64,000 nucleotides of DNA from Isoetes taiwanensis. Taxonomy: Eukaryota > Streptophyta > Lycopodiopsida > Isoetales > Isoetaceae. The notes under the pieces were generated by a model. The model saw only the letters and a list, made by a program, of their open reading frames with translations. It had not been told where the DNA came from and ran no database searches. Each line of letters starts with the position of its first letter. Position 1 is the stretch's first letter. The stretch spans positions 17,993-81,992 of the forward strand of contig JAJEKV010000835.1 of the NCBI GenBank assembly GCA_021234155.1, in the 5' to 3' direction. Shown in pieces: positions 12,851 through 25,300 of the stretch. A program made the position numbers and the translations under genes.

Positions 12851-15800
12851 GGGATGAAAGAATGAGGATCTGGGGTTACTGAGGATACAACAAAAGGTGG
12901 CAAACCGACAAAGCATCTAAAATGAACTTGGAGCTTTTCTTTAGCCTCGTAGGCCGAAAAGTATCAGTGCCTTGGTCCAAATCATCTTGAGCCCAAGCTC
13001 CAACAATTAACATAAACAATAGTATGATGATCGGTTGCTTCATATTTTCTTCAATCGCGACTTATTTTCTAAATGTGAAAGATGGATTATGTAGGCCTCT
13101 CCGGTGCTATTTTGAGGTAAAAAATAGTCCTTGTAGCTTACTATCTTGTAAAAATTTAGTCTGCCGAAAAGAATATCTCACTATTTCTTTTTTAGACATA
13201 AGCTTAAGTTCAAGCCGTTCATTGTGGGGATAAAATAATTTGGTTAATAGATTTTATTAGCTGGGTGGTACTATAATTATCATATTATCTATCTATGTCA
13301 AAATGCTTGTGATATTTCACCAATCTACACTATATATATTTGTGTCAAAGTGCTTGTGACACTTCATCCATCCGCAATCTGCATCCTCCGTATCTGCTGC
13401 TCTTTCCATTCATTAGGGCTATGTTTTTCATGTTTGCTAAAGGTTTGGATACTCATATATAATAGCATAGTCTTCAATCTTCTCCCATGTTTCATTTGTA
13501 TCATGGCTTTTATGATAGTTATTTTGCAAGCGATTGAATCTTACCGTTTCCTTTGCATCTTTTGCTCCTATTGCTATGTTATCTCTTCCTCTCCCTCTCT
13601 CTCTTTTTCTTTTTCTTTTTCGGTCGTATTGCTTTATTGTTTTCAATTGTGCTGACATTTAAGGAGTTCTTCGCGATGGTCATGGCTTGAAGGTTGGTTT
13701 CCCCAACTCACCTTTAGTATTACGCCAATGCAAGAGATTTATATAAAAGATAATGGATGATGCCAGTTGAAGGACATACAAACAAATCAGGCCGTCTAAC
13801 TTATTAATGGTTGTATGCGAATATTTGAATAATATAACTGAGCTTGGTTTCCTGCCAGTGAGTTCTATGGGCAGATTCAACAGGGTGCTGGCACACCATG
13901 GTGTAAATAACTTGATCCATGCCATTTACTTTGCTTTAGCCACACATGTTCAACGGCATCAAGTAACATGTAGCAATAAACTGTGAACAATAGAATAAAT
14001 CATGTTAAGCTTAGAGGAAATATCATGTAGTTTCAGCAGCTCAGATATTTCTTGTATTGAAAAATAAAACATGGCTTATTTTGCTATGGCAGAATCAAGA
14101 GTAAGAAATCACTTGAAGCAAATGGAATGCCCTGCAGCTGCCATAAAATGCATGCTTAATCATGCAGAATCAAAGGATCCGTATTCATATACTACATATG
14201 CAATCAAAATTGGCCTCCATAAAATCTTCACGCCGCATGTAGAATAAAGAATAGGGTCCTATGTTGCATACTTTTTTGTGCTTTAAAAGATGAAATCCGA
14301 TCCCCTTGAAATTTGGAACTAAAGCTAAAATGCGTGATAAAGAATGTAAAAAATGTCGGTGCTTGATTTCAACTATTATTACGAGTTGCATAGTCTAAGG
14401 ACAAATATAAGCATCCCATATATATGATATAAAAGGCATATTGCCGATAATGAGGAATGCAAATTACGTGTGGAAGATGCCTGTTTTTTGTATTATAGTC
14501 TATTTCTTTGGTACCCTCTTGAAGAGATAAATCATAAATGCTATAACCCGAGGCTAATACGCCCGAGGTAAAAAAGTGCACCTCTCCATATATCGTCAAA
14601 GTTCTCAATCCCTATGGGTGGCTATTTGATAAGTGTTTTACAAATATTATTGTTCTTATCTTCGGAGGCAATTTGTAAAGATATGTACCGGTTTATACAA
14701 AATCAAGAGCCACCTTTGAGACAATCGTTAAGAAATGTAACGAGTCTCTTGACGACTTTTAGGACATCTTGAACAGGTGATTACAACATGTGGCTAACAT
14801 GCGAAAAAGTTATTGAAAGCCATCAAGGAATAGTGAAAATGGTACGTTTAGTGGCACTACGGTGAAGGTTATCTAGATATGGCATAGGAAATGGTAGGGG
14901 TAATGGAAATGGCAATAATAATCTGAAGTGGAAGGAAAGAGCAAATCCTTTCCTCTTGTAATTTATCCAGATTAGTAAGACCGAGGGACATAAGAGAAAA
15001 GGGGAACTATGTTGCATTGCAAATGATCATGTTCTTAAACTATTTCATGAAGTTTCATCACATAAGTTGCTCCACGGTGTGATGATATTTTTGGCGTGAA
15101 AGGTAGAGGTAAAGAAAGGCATGAAGGTGGGGAGATTAGTTATTCATCAACTAGGAAATATGAGCAAGAAGTGTGCGGAAAAATGGTCGATGTAATGGAT
15201 GTGTCGATAGACAAAATAAAAAGAAATTTGGCGAGGCCGGCCATCGTTTTTTTTTCTTTATGGAGCTTACTCTTCGATTATTGAATGACGTTGAGAAATG
15301 TCTAACTTGCATCCCATTAAGGCTGAGGCAAATAATGATTTATTGATTCTTTCAAAGATCAAGGATCGTGGGTTTCAATTCCAATTTATTACAATAGTTT
15401 CCTTATGTATAATCATATAAAAAGACACTTCTTCAAAAAGCACATTTAAGATTTTTAAAGCAAGTTTACACTATTCTAATGGATATGACAAGTCAATACC
15501 TCGGTTTCTCATGAATCTTGCAATAAGTGAAATGGACATCTAATGAAAGATCTGCTATGCAAACTTAAGGATGTGATCTCAATTCTGTTAAAGATAATTT
15601 GAATTTAGAGTGGGTTGTGTTTGGAGGCTGGATTCTCACCCAGAGTGTTGTTGAGAAGATCATCTATAAAGCATCTTGACAAATTCTTTCTACATTCATT
15701 TGAAATCGAAACAAACAAAAATTTCTCGATGACCATTCTCTCATCTGGGGCTATTCGTGGTGGGATGTCATATTGCCATACTTTCAATGAGTTGCTTTAC

Positions 15801-18800
15801 ATTTTATTGCTTCAAGCGGTTGAATTTTGACTCTACATGCGGGAAGCGATCGGTCACGGATATATTAAAGATTTCTATGAATTTTAGCAAATCATTTTAA
15901 TAATAATCAGACAAATTCTTGAGACAATACTGTGGTTTGGCACGCTGTCTGTTAAATAATGAAATAAAAACCGACATAAAAGCTTTCAAGTATAACTTCA
16001 CCTTCTTTCACTAGTTTTAAAGGTTTAATGACATAACATTGGTAGCTGGTGTACCCTCGAAAATGCGGGTATAACGTACTTCAAAGTTTACATCATTCGT
16101 AATCATCGACATGCGAAGATTAAAAAGCTCACGTTAAATCATGGCAAATGAAGCTAGTGGAATCGGCACAATGAATGAAAGAGATTCATAATCGATATTC
16201 CTTAAGGTTCCGTTTATCGGCATAAGCCGGGGTTGCGAGACATATTCCCCGTCGCGGGCGAATTTTCCAATCTTATGGGCTGCTTGCAAGCGCCCTCAAG
16301 CCGGTGGATCTTTCGCCGTGGTTTACGTTCGTGCACTCATACTAAGTGAGAAATACAAAGATAACAAAGCGTTACTGGTATCTAGACTTGAGTTGTAAAA
16401 GTTGGTTTACGCTAAGGCGATGGATAAACTCTCCTGATGCCAAAGTGCCGCTGGCGATTGCCGCGCACTCATTCTGAGGTTCTCGCCATGGATGGAGCCA
16501 AAATGCTCATATGGATGCCGCATCTATCAAATAATCAAATACGGTTGAAAAGGAATATAACCTTATTGACCGGTGGGTAACCGGTATAAGAGATTTTTTG
16601 AGGGAAGCCAACTAATACTTGTAGGGGTTCCTAATGAATTCTTTATTAATGATGAAAATGAAACAAAAACTAGATATGACCCGGTTCTATTTTTTTTCGG
16701 TTTTAAAGATTAAATTCGCTGAACATCTATTTAACAAGACCAAGACCTTAATTATATATGCACCAAGTATCCATTTGAAATTTGATGCAAGTACCGCCAT
16801 CAAAATTGGCTGCGCCGCTTGATTATAAAAAAGGACTTGGAACTTCGCCAGGCGATACACCAGAGCGAAAAAATAAAGTCTGAAACGGTGTTGATCCCGG
16901 GTCCTTGTGAGGAGGAAGCGGAAGAAAGAAGAGTGAAAAACCTGACATTTACCAATAGATGGGGCGCATAGCATTCTCTCCTTTTGACGGGTTTCCACTA
17001 TAAAAGAAATAAATAGGTCCAGAGCAGAATTTCTTTATAACACAAAACAAAGCTCACCAATGCGTGAGAGTTGCTTCAAAATATCTTAACGCCTATAAAA
17101 GTGACTAAGCGTGATGTATGGCGGCATTTAAATTGGGATTTATGAACAAAGTGCAAAGGTTGAAACTTCCGATGATTTCCCAAAAAAGAAAAATGTACTA
17201 ACTTTATACTTAGCATAGAGTAAAGTCATTGGTGGCCAAATAATCTCTGCGGGGCATGACTATAGGATGGCCACTCGCGGCGATCAAGCTTCATGAGGCG
17301 TCTATTCTCAATGGGCATTGAAATCTTTTAACAACTTTCGCTTTCTTAACTTTTGTATCTTGTGCATGCCGAAATGTAAGATGCGGCATATAAATCGACA
17401 TGCATACACATTTGTGGCGGTGAAGTTGGAATCTGCGCCATGGAAAGTAATGGCCGAGAAAGAGAGTGTCACTACTATGGTATCCGCAGGGCCATAGGTA
17501 ATAATTATGTGCCTTGCCCATAACACTGCCGGGTGATGGTGCTAAGTTGACTTTTGGTAATGCTTGAGCAACACCTCATGTCTCTATTTGCATATTGCAC
17601 TCATGGAGCAATGGTAGTGTTGATAGCAGCAAGTCAGCACGGCAGGAATCTCCATAAGAAAGATGAAATCCATACGCGGTGATGGAGTTAAGACTAGTTC
17701 TCTTCTGCCAGAAGTCCCTCGATTTGGAGACCATCCTAAGTACAATTTCTATTTGGTGGATTTCGAGGGCTAGCGAGGGCCTCTGGCGAAAATTAGCATT
17801 AGCAGGGCAATGAGTAGCGTTGTGAAATCAACGATTGGAGTCTGTGGTAACTTGGCTGTGATGGTTATTGAGTAGCAGCATATCCAGGCCTTTTTAGCAA
17901 CCATGGCTACGTAAGTGATCAGCATTGGTGGCCTAACCGTGCTTTACCTTGAATTCATTTAGCCGATGAGTGATGGCCTCACGAAAACAACTTTCACATT
18001 ATTCGTGTTGCGGGGTGGGGTCATAGGCCACATACAATGAGATGCCCTTCAACTTCCGCCTTGGCGCTTATGCATCTTGTGCATCTACAATTGTGAACAC
18101 GATGGCCATGGGCGTCGGTACCGACAGCAAATGGTCACGATAATGTGCATAGAACGTGGAACCTCATGTGCAATGACGAAATAATGAGCGATCAATGAGG
18201 TTCCTGGCCCAGCTCATGGAGGTCCACGAACTGCCACATTATATCTCCTGACTCACGCTCTCATTGCTTACTTCGAGAGCTTTGTTGTTGGTATGCTGTT
18301 GTTGATGCATCTTTGCTTGTGCATGGTGACTATTGGAAAGGGGTAGCATTTGCATATTTGGTGGGCTTTGGTCATGGGAACAAGGAGGCAGGTTGGTGGG
18401 TGTACTAGCGACCATTACCCCTATAAGGTCTGAGCACTTTCTCTAGGTCAGCAAGGAGTTGGCTAATAAGTCATTAGGAACATATGACTACCATAATAAT
18501 ATTTTAGGAATTTTTCTAGCGGTGTTAATGTGTGCGGGCGATAGGCTAATTAACTCCTTTGTGGGTCATTAGGAACTTGATTTGCGGGTGCTCGCAGAAT
18601 CCGTCGATTAAAGGAATTATAATGCACCATTGTAAGGCTAAAGGATGTCTAAAGGAGTATTTACCTTGCTAAGAGGCTGAAGGACTATCCATGAGAAATG
18701 GGCATTGCTAGGATGAAAGGATCTAAAGCATCTCTAGTCTTCTTAATTCAGGCGAAAACCTTTGTTTGGCCCAGCATGGAGCTATGGCTATCAATAGCAC

Positions 18801-20076
18801 TGGGTGTCTTTAAATGCTACATCTTCTATTGTTTTAAATTTGGTTTTACGTGAGTGGGAAACTTTTTAGATTTTTTTAGGCCTAAGGTTATATAGAAGAG
18901 TTTGGCATTGGGAAAAATATTGATGACCAAAAATAAAATTAAAAAATTTCCCCTTCGTTTGATTCGTGGATCAATTTGGATGATCTTTCTCTTTATTGAT
19001 AGGTTATAAGGCATCCATGAAGATGCATGCCACAATTTCTACATTGACCGTGGCATGCAGAAGCGCAACGGAAACTGAAACGGCGTTTGGAGTGGGTTTT
19101 GCTTTTAGAAACTCTTATTGTTGGCATCTTGGCAGGAAAAATGGATTACGAGTTAATCACGAGGGAAGTAGAATCTATAGTTTATCCTATGCAAGTGAGT
19201 TTTGAAGATGCAGCTTTTGTTCGACACATGAGTTGGATGACATTAATTAACAACCGTTGATTCCAACACATTTAAATTAAAATTCCCCTTCGCCCACTGG
19301 TTTTGGGTGCCATACGAGGTGACTCAGAGACAGCGAAATTTGTTGGATAGGCATATTCACCCTTGTCCTTAATCTATACAGGCGTAAAGTTCCTCGTTTG
19401 GTAGGTGTATGCAAATTACAAAATTTGCTACTTTGGCAATGGGTCGCCAAAATACTGTGGGATTTCAATGGGAATCTGTATATGGTGTTGATTCGTGCGT
19501 GCAAAAATACAATTAGCGAGGCTCTAGCTGCCCTCGATCACCCAGTGTGAATACTTTTAGCCAAAGGGGGTTTAAGGGGGTTACAATTTAAGTGTGTTGG
19601 ACTGATAGTTTATGTTAATTAATGTCAAGTAATGTGGTAGTTATGTGTTGGTTGTTTAATGTCAATGGTTGTTGTGTGTTGGGGATTGGTATATGTTGGA
19701 TGTTAATGGTTTGTTGCAAAAAAATTTTTTGTACCAAGACCTTAGGGCAATCCATTATTGAAGATATAAAAGTTTACAACCAAAACCCTCTGTATGCTAC
19801 ATATTATTTACTTCCACTACAACTATTTCTCTTTCCTGTCCAACACCATTGTTTATCCGTCATATGATTTTGGATGCTGAAGCAATTCATATACGGTTGG
19901 GTAAGAAGGTTCAGCCTACAATATAAATGTGATGGCGCTACCGTTTGTTACGTCATTGACATGAAGAATGCAGAATAATCAGCTGTTATTGCATAAGAAT
20001 CCGTTTGTTGATTGAAGCTAAAGGCATTTGCGCTTTATGAATAATCAAGGAAGCAATCCAAAGTTGAGAAAACCAG
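12851..20076. other. Intergenic DNA, no gene recognised
   Basis: A+T-rich DNA with many stops; open stretches rarely pass 80 codons. A CT-rich patch lies at about 13584-13620. A locally more G+C-rich patch lies at 16.2-16.6 kb. I found no exon chain, transposase motif or RNA gene. Confidence 0.5.
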
Positions 20077-20490
20077 GCAGAGGCCTAAACTTGAATGCGG
20101 CAAAATCATAGGAAGAGAGGAAACAAAAAGGGGTTTCGCGGCTTCATTGTAGAATCGGGAAACCAATACCTTGTAAAAAACATTATATGCTAACTGAAGA
20201 AACATTAAAAACAAATACCTTTGTAAGTGTGAACAAAAATCATCTCATTGTTAGAATACTCGTGTAGATCCAGAGGGCGATACACATGCACACACATGCA
20301 CAATATCAGTTTGAAAGCAAGCAGAGGGCTCGGCTTTGAATGCTGCGACCAAATCATAGGAAGGGAAACAAAGGGGTTTTCGCGAAGGCACTACATTGTA
20401 GAATCGAAGCAATACCTTATTGAAAAACATTATGCTAAGCGGAAGAAACATTAAAAACAAATACCTTTGCAAGTGTGAGCAAAATCCATA
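20077..20490. repeat. Tandem duplication, about 170-bp copies 244 bp apart
   Basis: Copy A (about 20077-20250) and copy B (about 20321-20490) share CAAATCATAGGAAG or a close variant, a GGGGTTT-CGCG stretch, TTGTAGAATCG and GAAACATTAAAAACAAATAC in the same order, with small indels. CACATGCACA-type sequence lies between the copies and again to the right of copy B. Confidence 0.8.
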
Positions 20491-20540
20491 CGGTGGTGAA
20501 GTAAAATCCACTCGACGAAATAAGAATCAAGAGACGATGC

Positions 20541-20655
20541 AATGCACCACCACATGCACACATGCGTACACTTACCTTGCATGCGCCGTAACATGCACAT
20601 GCACACACATGCATGTGCATACATGCACATGCATGTGCATCACATGCACGCCGCC
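20541..20655. repeat. Alternating purine-pyrimidine tract of TGCACATG type
   Basis: About 115 bases rich in CA/TG and CATGCA steps, including short perfect palindromes (TGCATGTGCATACATGCACA near 20609-20628). Such alternating tracts can adopt Z-form or cruciform structure in vitro. No gene is implied. Confidence 0.7.
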
Positions 20656-20939
20656 AGTGTTCATTACCTGAAACATCAGAGAAAAGACAACAACCACCGG
20701 ATTTTGCTCCGCTTGAAAATCAAACATTATAAAGGTGCGCTCAGAAATACTATTTAGTACCTCCAGCAGACACAACAATGAGGAAATCATAGAAAAAACC
20801 ATATGAAAAAGCGTATAAAATCTAAAGTAACCTGTTATTATGCCTACATATTGGGTACGTAGGGATGCATATCCTAATTGGCCCCGGGATCTGTCGTTGT
20901 TGTAAGGTTTTCCTCTTAGTGTCTTCGTTTTACTTGATT

Positions 20940-22037
20940 TCTTAGGGTGAGAAGAAGCAGGCTCCAAACCTTGAGGAAAACATGGAGCACGCTAATAATA
21001 TGCGCTATGCCATCACGATGATTGCTCTCGCACTCATGTTTTGGTGGCGTTCTAGCAGTATTGTATTTAGCCACAGCCAGTTATTACCTGGGTCTATATC
21101 CACGGGGGCTTTATTGGTTGACTTGCATTAGCTGCTGGTGAGGAGATTGGATTTAGAACAAAGCCGTTAGGCGGTAAGTGGCCTGGATTCGCGGGTCATC
21201 ATTGTTGTAAGATTTTTAACCATACGGGTATGAGTTCAACATTCTTTCTTTTCTCATGGCATGAGTATGGTAGCGAGTTTGACCTCTCAAAATCCGCGGC
21301 GAAACGCTATTTACATCATGAGTAGATGTCATTTGTGTCTTCCATTGGTCTCCGGTGAAAAAGTTTTCCCTTTTAATTTAGCATGCTAAAAAGTTAGCTA
21401 AAATTCTTAGATTGGTTGTATTGATTATAGTTCCGTAGGCAAAGAAATGGGTTTTTTTGATGTGTGGTGTTGATGTGAACGCTATCCCGGATAGCCAAAG
21501 GTCGAGATGAGCATATTATTGATAAATTTTTAGCATGGAAGGCTTACGTCATATGGGCCAATGTTGGACTTGGAAGGTATGATGGTGCTTTGGTTTTCTA
21601 CGTTTTTTATACTGTCGGCCTCAAAGGTAACATTTTCTTAGTTTTCTTATAGTGCAATATCATTTAATTTCTATTGCAGGGGCATCTCTTCTTCAATGGG
21701 TGTATCTTTTGGCTATGGTGAGTTTTGCATTAGGCTCACTTGTGGGTATTTCAAAATAATGAGGACATCGGATAAATCTTTGAATTCCATTGAAGGCGTA
21801 TTGCATCTGCAAAATCTATTATTGTGGTTATTAGTTGCATGGTTGTGTGCAAAAATTATATGGCACTTTTGAGATAGGAATCAATATATATTACAGAAGC
21901 TTCCAGCAGTTCATATAAGCATTTAGAAGGCTAGCTCGGTGGAGCACAACTTGCGATCCATTTCTTCGTGATATTCATTGTTGTCTTTGTGCTCATTGTT
22001 CATGGTTTTATAGTGGATCTATTGTCAATTGGTCCAG
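20940..22037 (+). pseudogene. Possible decayed membrane-protein exons (very doubtful)
   Basis: I do not recognise this as a known gene. Several separated stretches translate to long hydrophobic runs on the plus strand: about 21046-21099 (VLAVLYLATASYYLGLY), about 21549-21627 (ends just before GTAACA) and about 21680-21757 (starts after TTCTATTGCAG; includes LLQWVYLLAMVSFALG). A further valine/isoleucine-rich run falls at about 21960-22030. A donor-like and an acceptor-like site bracket about 50 bases between the second and third. The phases do not join cleanly, and A+T-rich DNA gives hydrophobic codons by chance. It may be the remnant of a multi-span membrane protein, or nothing. Confidence 0.18.
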
Positions 22038-22375
22038 CTTACGGTCTTTCTTTTGGAATGGACCTTGTGCCACCATAATGGAAATGCACGAGGGAAATAG
22101 CGCCATGCCTCCACTTGCGGCTTAGGTAAAAGTCGGTACGTAAATTCATGAGATAAAATTGTATGGATATACTAGGGTTTAAAGCTTTTGAATTTGTGCC
22201 ACTAAACTTACAACCTTTCTTTTGGAATGGACCTTAACCCTTACCATAATGTCGAAATGCACGGGAAATGACTGCTTGCCATGCCTCCCACTTATGGCTT
22301 AGGTAGGAATCAGTAAATTCATAGATAAAGTGATGTATATACTAGGGTTTTAAAACCTGAATTTGTAGAACATAT
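22038..22375. repeat. Tandem duplication, 169-bp unit, two copies
   Basis: The units begin at 22038 and 22207 with CTTAC followed by CTTTCTTTTGGAATGGACCT. The second copy keeps the order of landmarks (CCATAATG, GAAATGCACG, GCCATGCCTCC, GGCTTAGGTA, TAAATTCAT, TATACTAGGGTTT) with many small indels. A shorter phrase containing ATGGACCTTAGC near 22440 may be a third, more decayed remnant. Confidence 0.82.
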
Positions 22376-25300
22376 ATTTACAATTATTTTCATGCTACAA
22401 CCTGCATAATGAATTAAAACGGCATTTTCTATCTTGACATGGACCTTAGCATGGGTATAGCCCCATATCTTCTATAGGCATGCAGATGGAAGCGTGTTAC
22501 TAAGAATTAGAGGCGTTTGCATCATTTAGAATTAGAGAACAACATGAATTGATCCTTTGCATTTTGCTAGGCGGCGTATTAACAGCATGTTATAACATGC
22601 ATTGACATTGAAAATCGAGGAATTTGGGCAACACTTTAATCTTAGTTGAATGGGATAAGCTATTTTGCAATACGAAAATATGAGCTCTGAGTCACATTTG
22701 TAAGCAATCTTTGTAACAATCTTATGCTCTTTCAGGTCGGTTTATAGTTAAAATTTTTGATTTCTAGACCTACATTTATGCTGTTGAATGTGTGTTGTAG
22801 AAAATCACAGATTATATCGAGATCATGCAAAAGAGGATATATGTATGGCCAATGAGTTCGCCCCAAGGCATAATCGAGAGAATCTGAGGATCTCCAAAAT
22901 TGTCAAAATTTATGTTTGGGCCTCACTTAAGTTATGTGAGCTAATAAAATTTGAAGCGGCCAGGTGTGAGTTTCGCCAATTATACTGTAGGACAAGACCA
23001 CACCAAGCAAATCGTTTTGATGACTTGATAAATGGTTGCCAACGGCCGGTTTCCCATTATTCCAGCACCATTGGACATATAATCATACACCAGCGATTCC
23101 CACCCTTTGTATGGCATATAGGCTTAAAAGATTGAGGTGCCTCAAATGAAGAAGCACCATAGAAACGCCAATTGCGGCTCACTCGATTGTTTCTTGAAAG
23201 AGCACTTTCACGATTACTCTCTATTACCATATGCCCACGAAACTTTTGTAAACTTTTTAAAATCTTCCTTTTTCAATCATCTCATAGCAAAGGTGAGTGG
23301 TGCGTTTTGCATGATTGGCATCAGGAGATATAAATGCAACAATCAATGGCGGTGGTGACTACTTATATTTCGCGAGATGATTGAATTAAATTATACTTGT
23401 TGCGAGATGATTGAATTAAGTAGATTTCGCATCTTAAGCGATGTCTTTTGACATAATGCGGTCAATAGCCTTGGACTGGGGGATTGGCAACATGGTCATG
23501 ATCTCTTGTTTTTCCTGCGTCTTTGTGGTGGTAGAATTGGTAGTTGAACACAATGAAGTTCCTGGCATCGCACCTTTTTATTAGAAAGGATGCGTTGAAT
23601 TTAGAAAAACAAGAAAATCTGTTTATTATTAATTTATCAAATAGAATTGAATGACAGGGTTATGTGATAAGCATTAATAGTCAATGCCTTGGGGCCCAAA
23701 TTTTTAGTATTACCCTTTATCCCTATAAATTGGTTATGGAATGTAGCCCGATAAGCATTAAGAATGGTTTGATGCCTTGGGGGCCAAGATTTTGAGAAAA
23801 GAGGGCCCAACTTGGCCCTGTATGTAATAGCAGTATGTAACCAATGGTTTGAACAAATGGTAGCTATGATTCTTATGAAAATTTGGATTATGTTTAGAAA
23901 CGATCATGGATTATTAACATTAGCATGGGATGCAAGGTTGGCCAAGAGATGACGGATAAAAACTACGCTCATATAAAATCAAGGTAAAATGGAATTTATG
24001 TTGTTTACCTAATCATCTACAATCATTTAAGCAAGCTTACACAACTTGACATTATGATAGACTTTTTTGTAAAGATCGCTATTATGTTTAGAATTAAAAT
24101 TTTGTTGAACATTGTGTCCTCATGAACCACCCAGTATAAATGGCATTCCATATTTTCTTGAAATCACGGGTCTTTACCGTTAATAAAGGTGAACTTCCCA
24201 TTGAATAAACTTTTCATATCCAGCAAAAGCCAGCACATGGCGATCCTCAAAAGCCCTTAGCTCTAGGTTGTGTTGTTCCATCAAATTGCATATAGTACAT
24301 ATCCACCATTTTAAATTGCATATTTATTCTCCTACAAAACAAATACTCCTTTCACCAGTGATTGCAACTCATGTGCCTTTTGTAGTTCATGTGGTGCCCA
24401 GCGAGAATTTTGAGAAGATATTAGGTAATATCGTTTGTAACTTCCTACTTCCTACTTCTCATATTCGTCTATGTTTCTCCATTGTTGTTATGCTTTCTGC
24501 GCGACCTTGGATGTAGTTCTCAAGGAAAAGATGTTCGTCAAACTCTTGTGACTCCATAGTAAGAGGCCCTCGATTACCCGAGTCATTGTGAGAGGGTCAT
24601 CTTTACTTCCATGATTTATCCCACCACTCCGCTTCACTTGGGCTTGGAATGCATTAAAATGAACTTGCGTCTCAAAAATAATTATCACATAAATTCTTTG
24701 AAAGAATACAACCGAATGGACCGAATGCTGCACCGGCGCACATGAAGATTTCCTCCCAATGATAATGCATATACCCTCGTAGAAGATCCTATTGTTTACA
24801 TTATTCCCCAACCGGATAACACCACAGCACGATTTGAAGTCTGTTGTCGCCAGTAAGCACATGGTACTTCGCTGGAATTTACACATTAGGTCAGCCGGAC
24901 CGGGGCAATCCCAGCCCGCGGAACCGATGGTGCACGCTAATCCTCGTATGAACAACCACTAAACTCAACAATTAATTTGCAAGTTTAGTTCACCACACGA
25001 CTCTCTAATAAACATACAACTGTTTGGCACTCTTTTCAATCCGCATTCGGTAAAACAAATGCGGTACAAAACAAGTAATAGCAATGAGTGACAAAATTGG
25101 CCTACCATTATCATTACAAATCACATCAGAGGCCTCCATATTCAAACCCTACAATTTTGGTATCAACCTTAGGTTATATGTAGAGATCTTAGCCATAATT
25201 TTCGCCGACAAACAACCAATTGAACAAACCACTTCTTTTAGGTATTTTACATCCTTGCTACTAACATGCACCTAAGCCCCACCTATAGAACGCATTATTG

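Noticed and set aside
20940-22080. V-ATPase proteolipid or transporter gene
   Set aside because: Hydrophobic runs alone suggested it, but no signature residues of either family are present.
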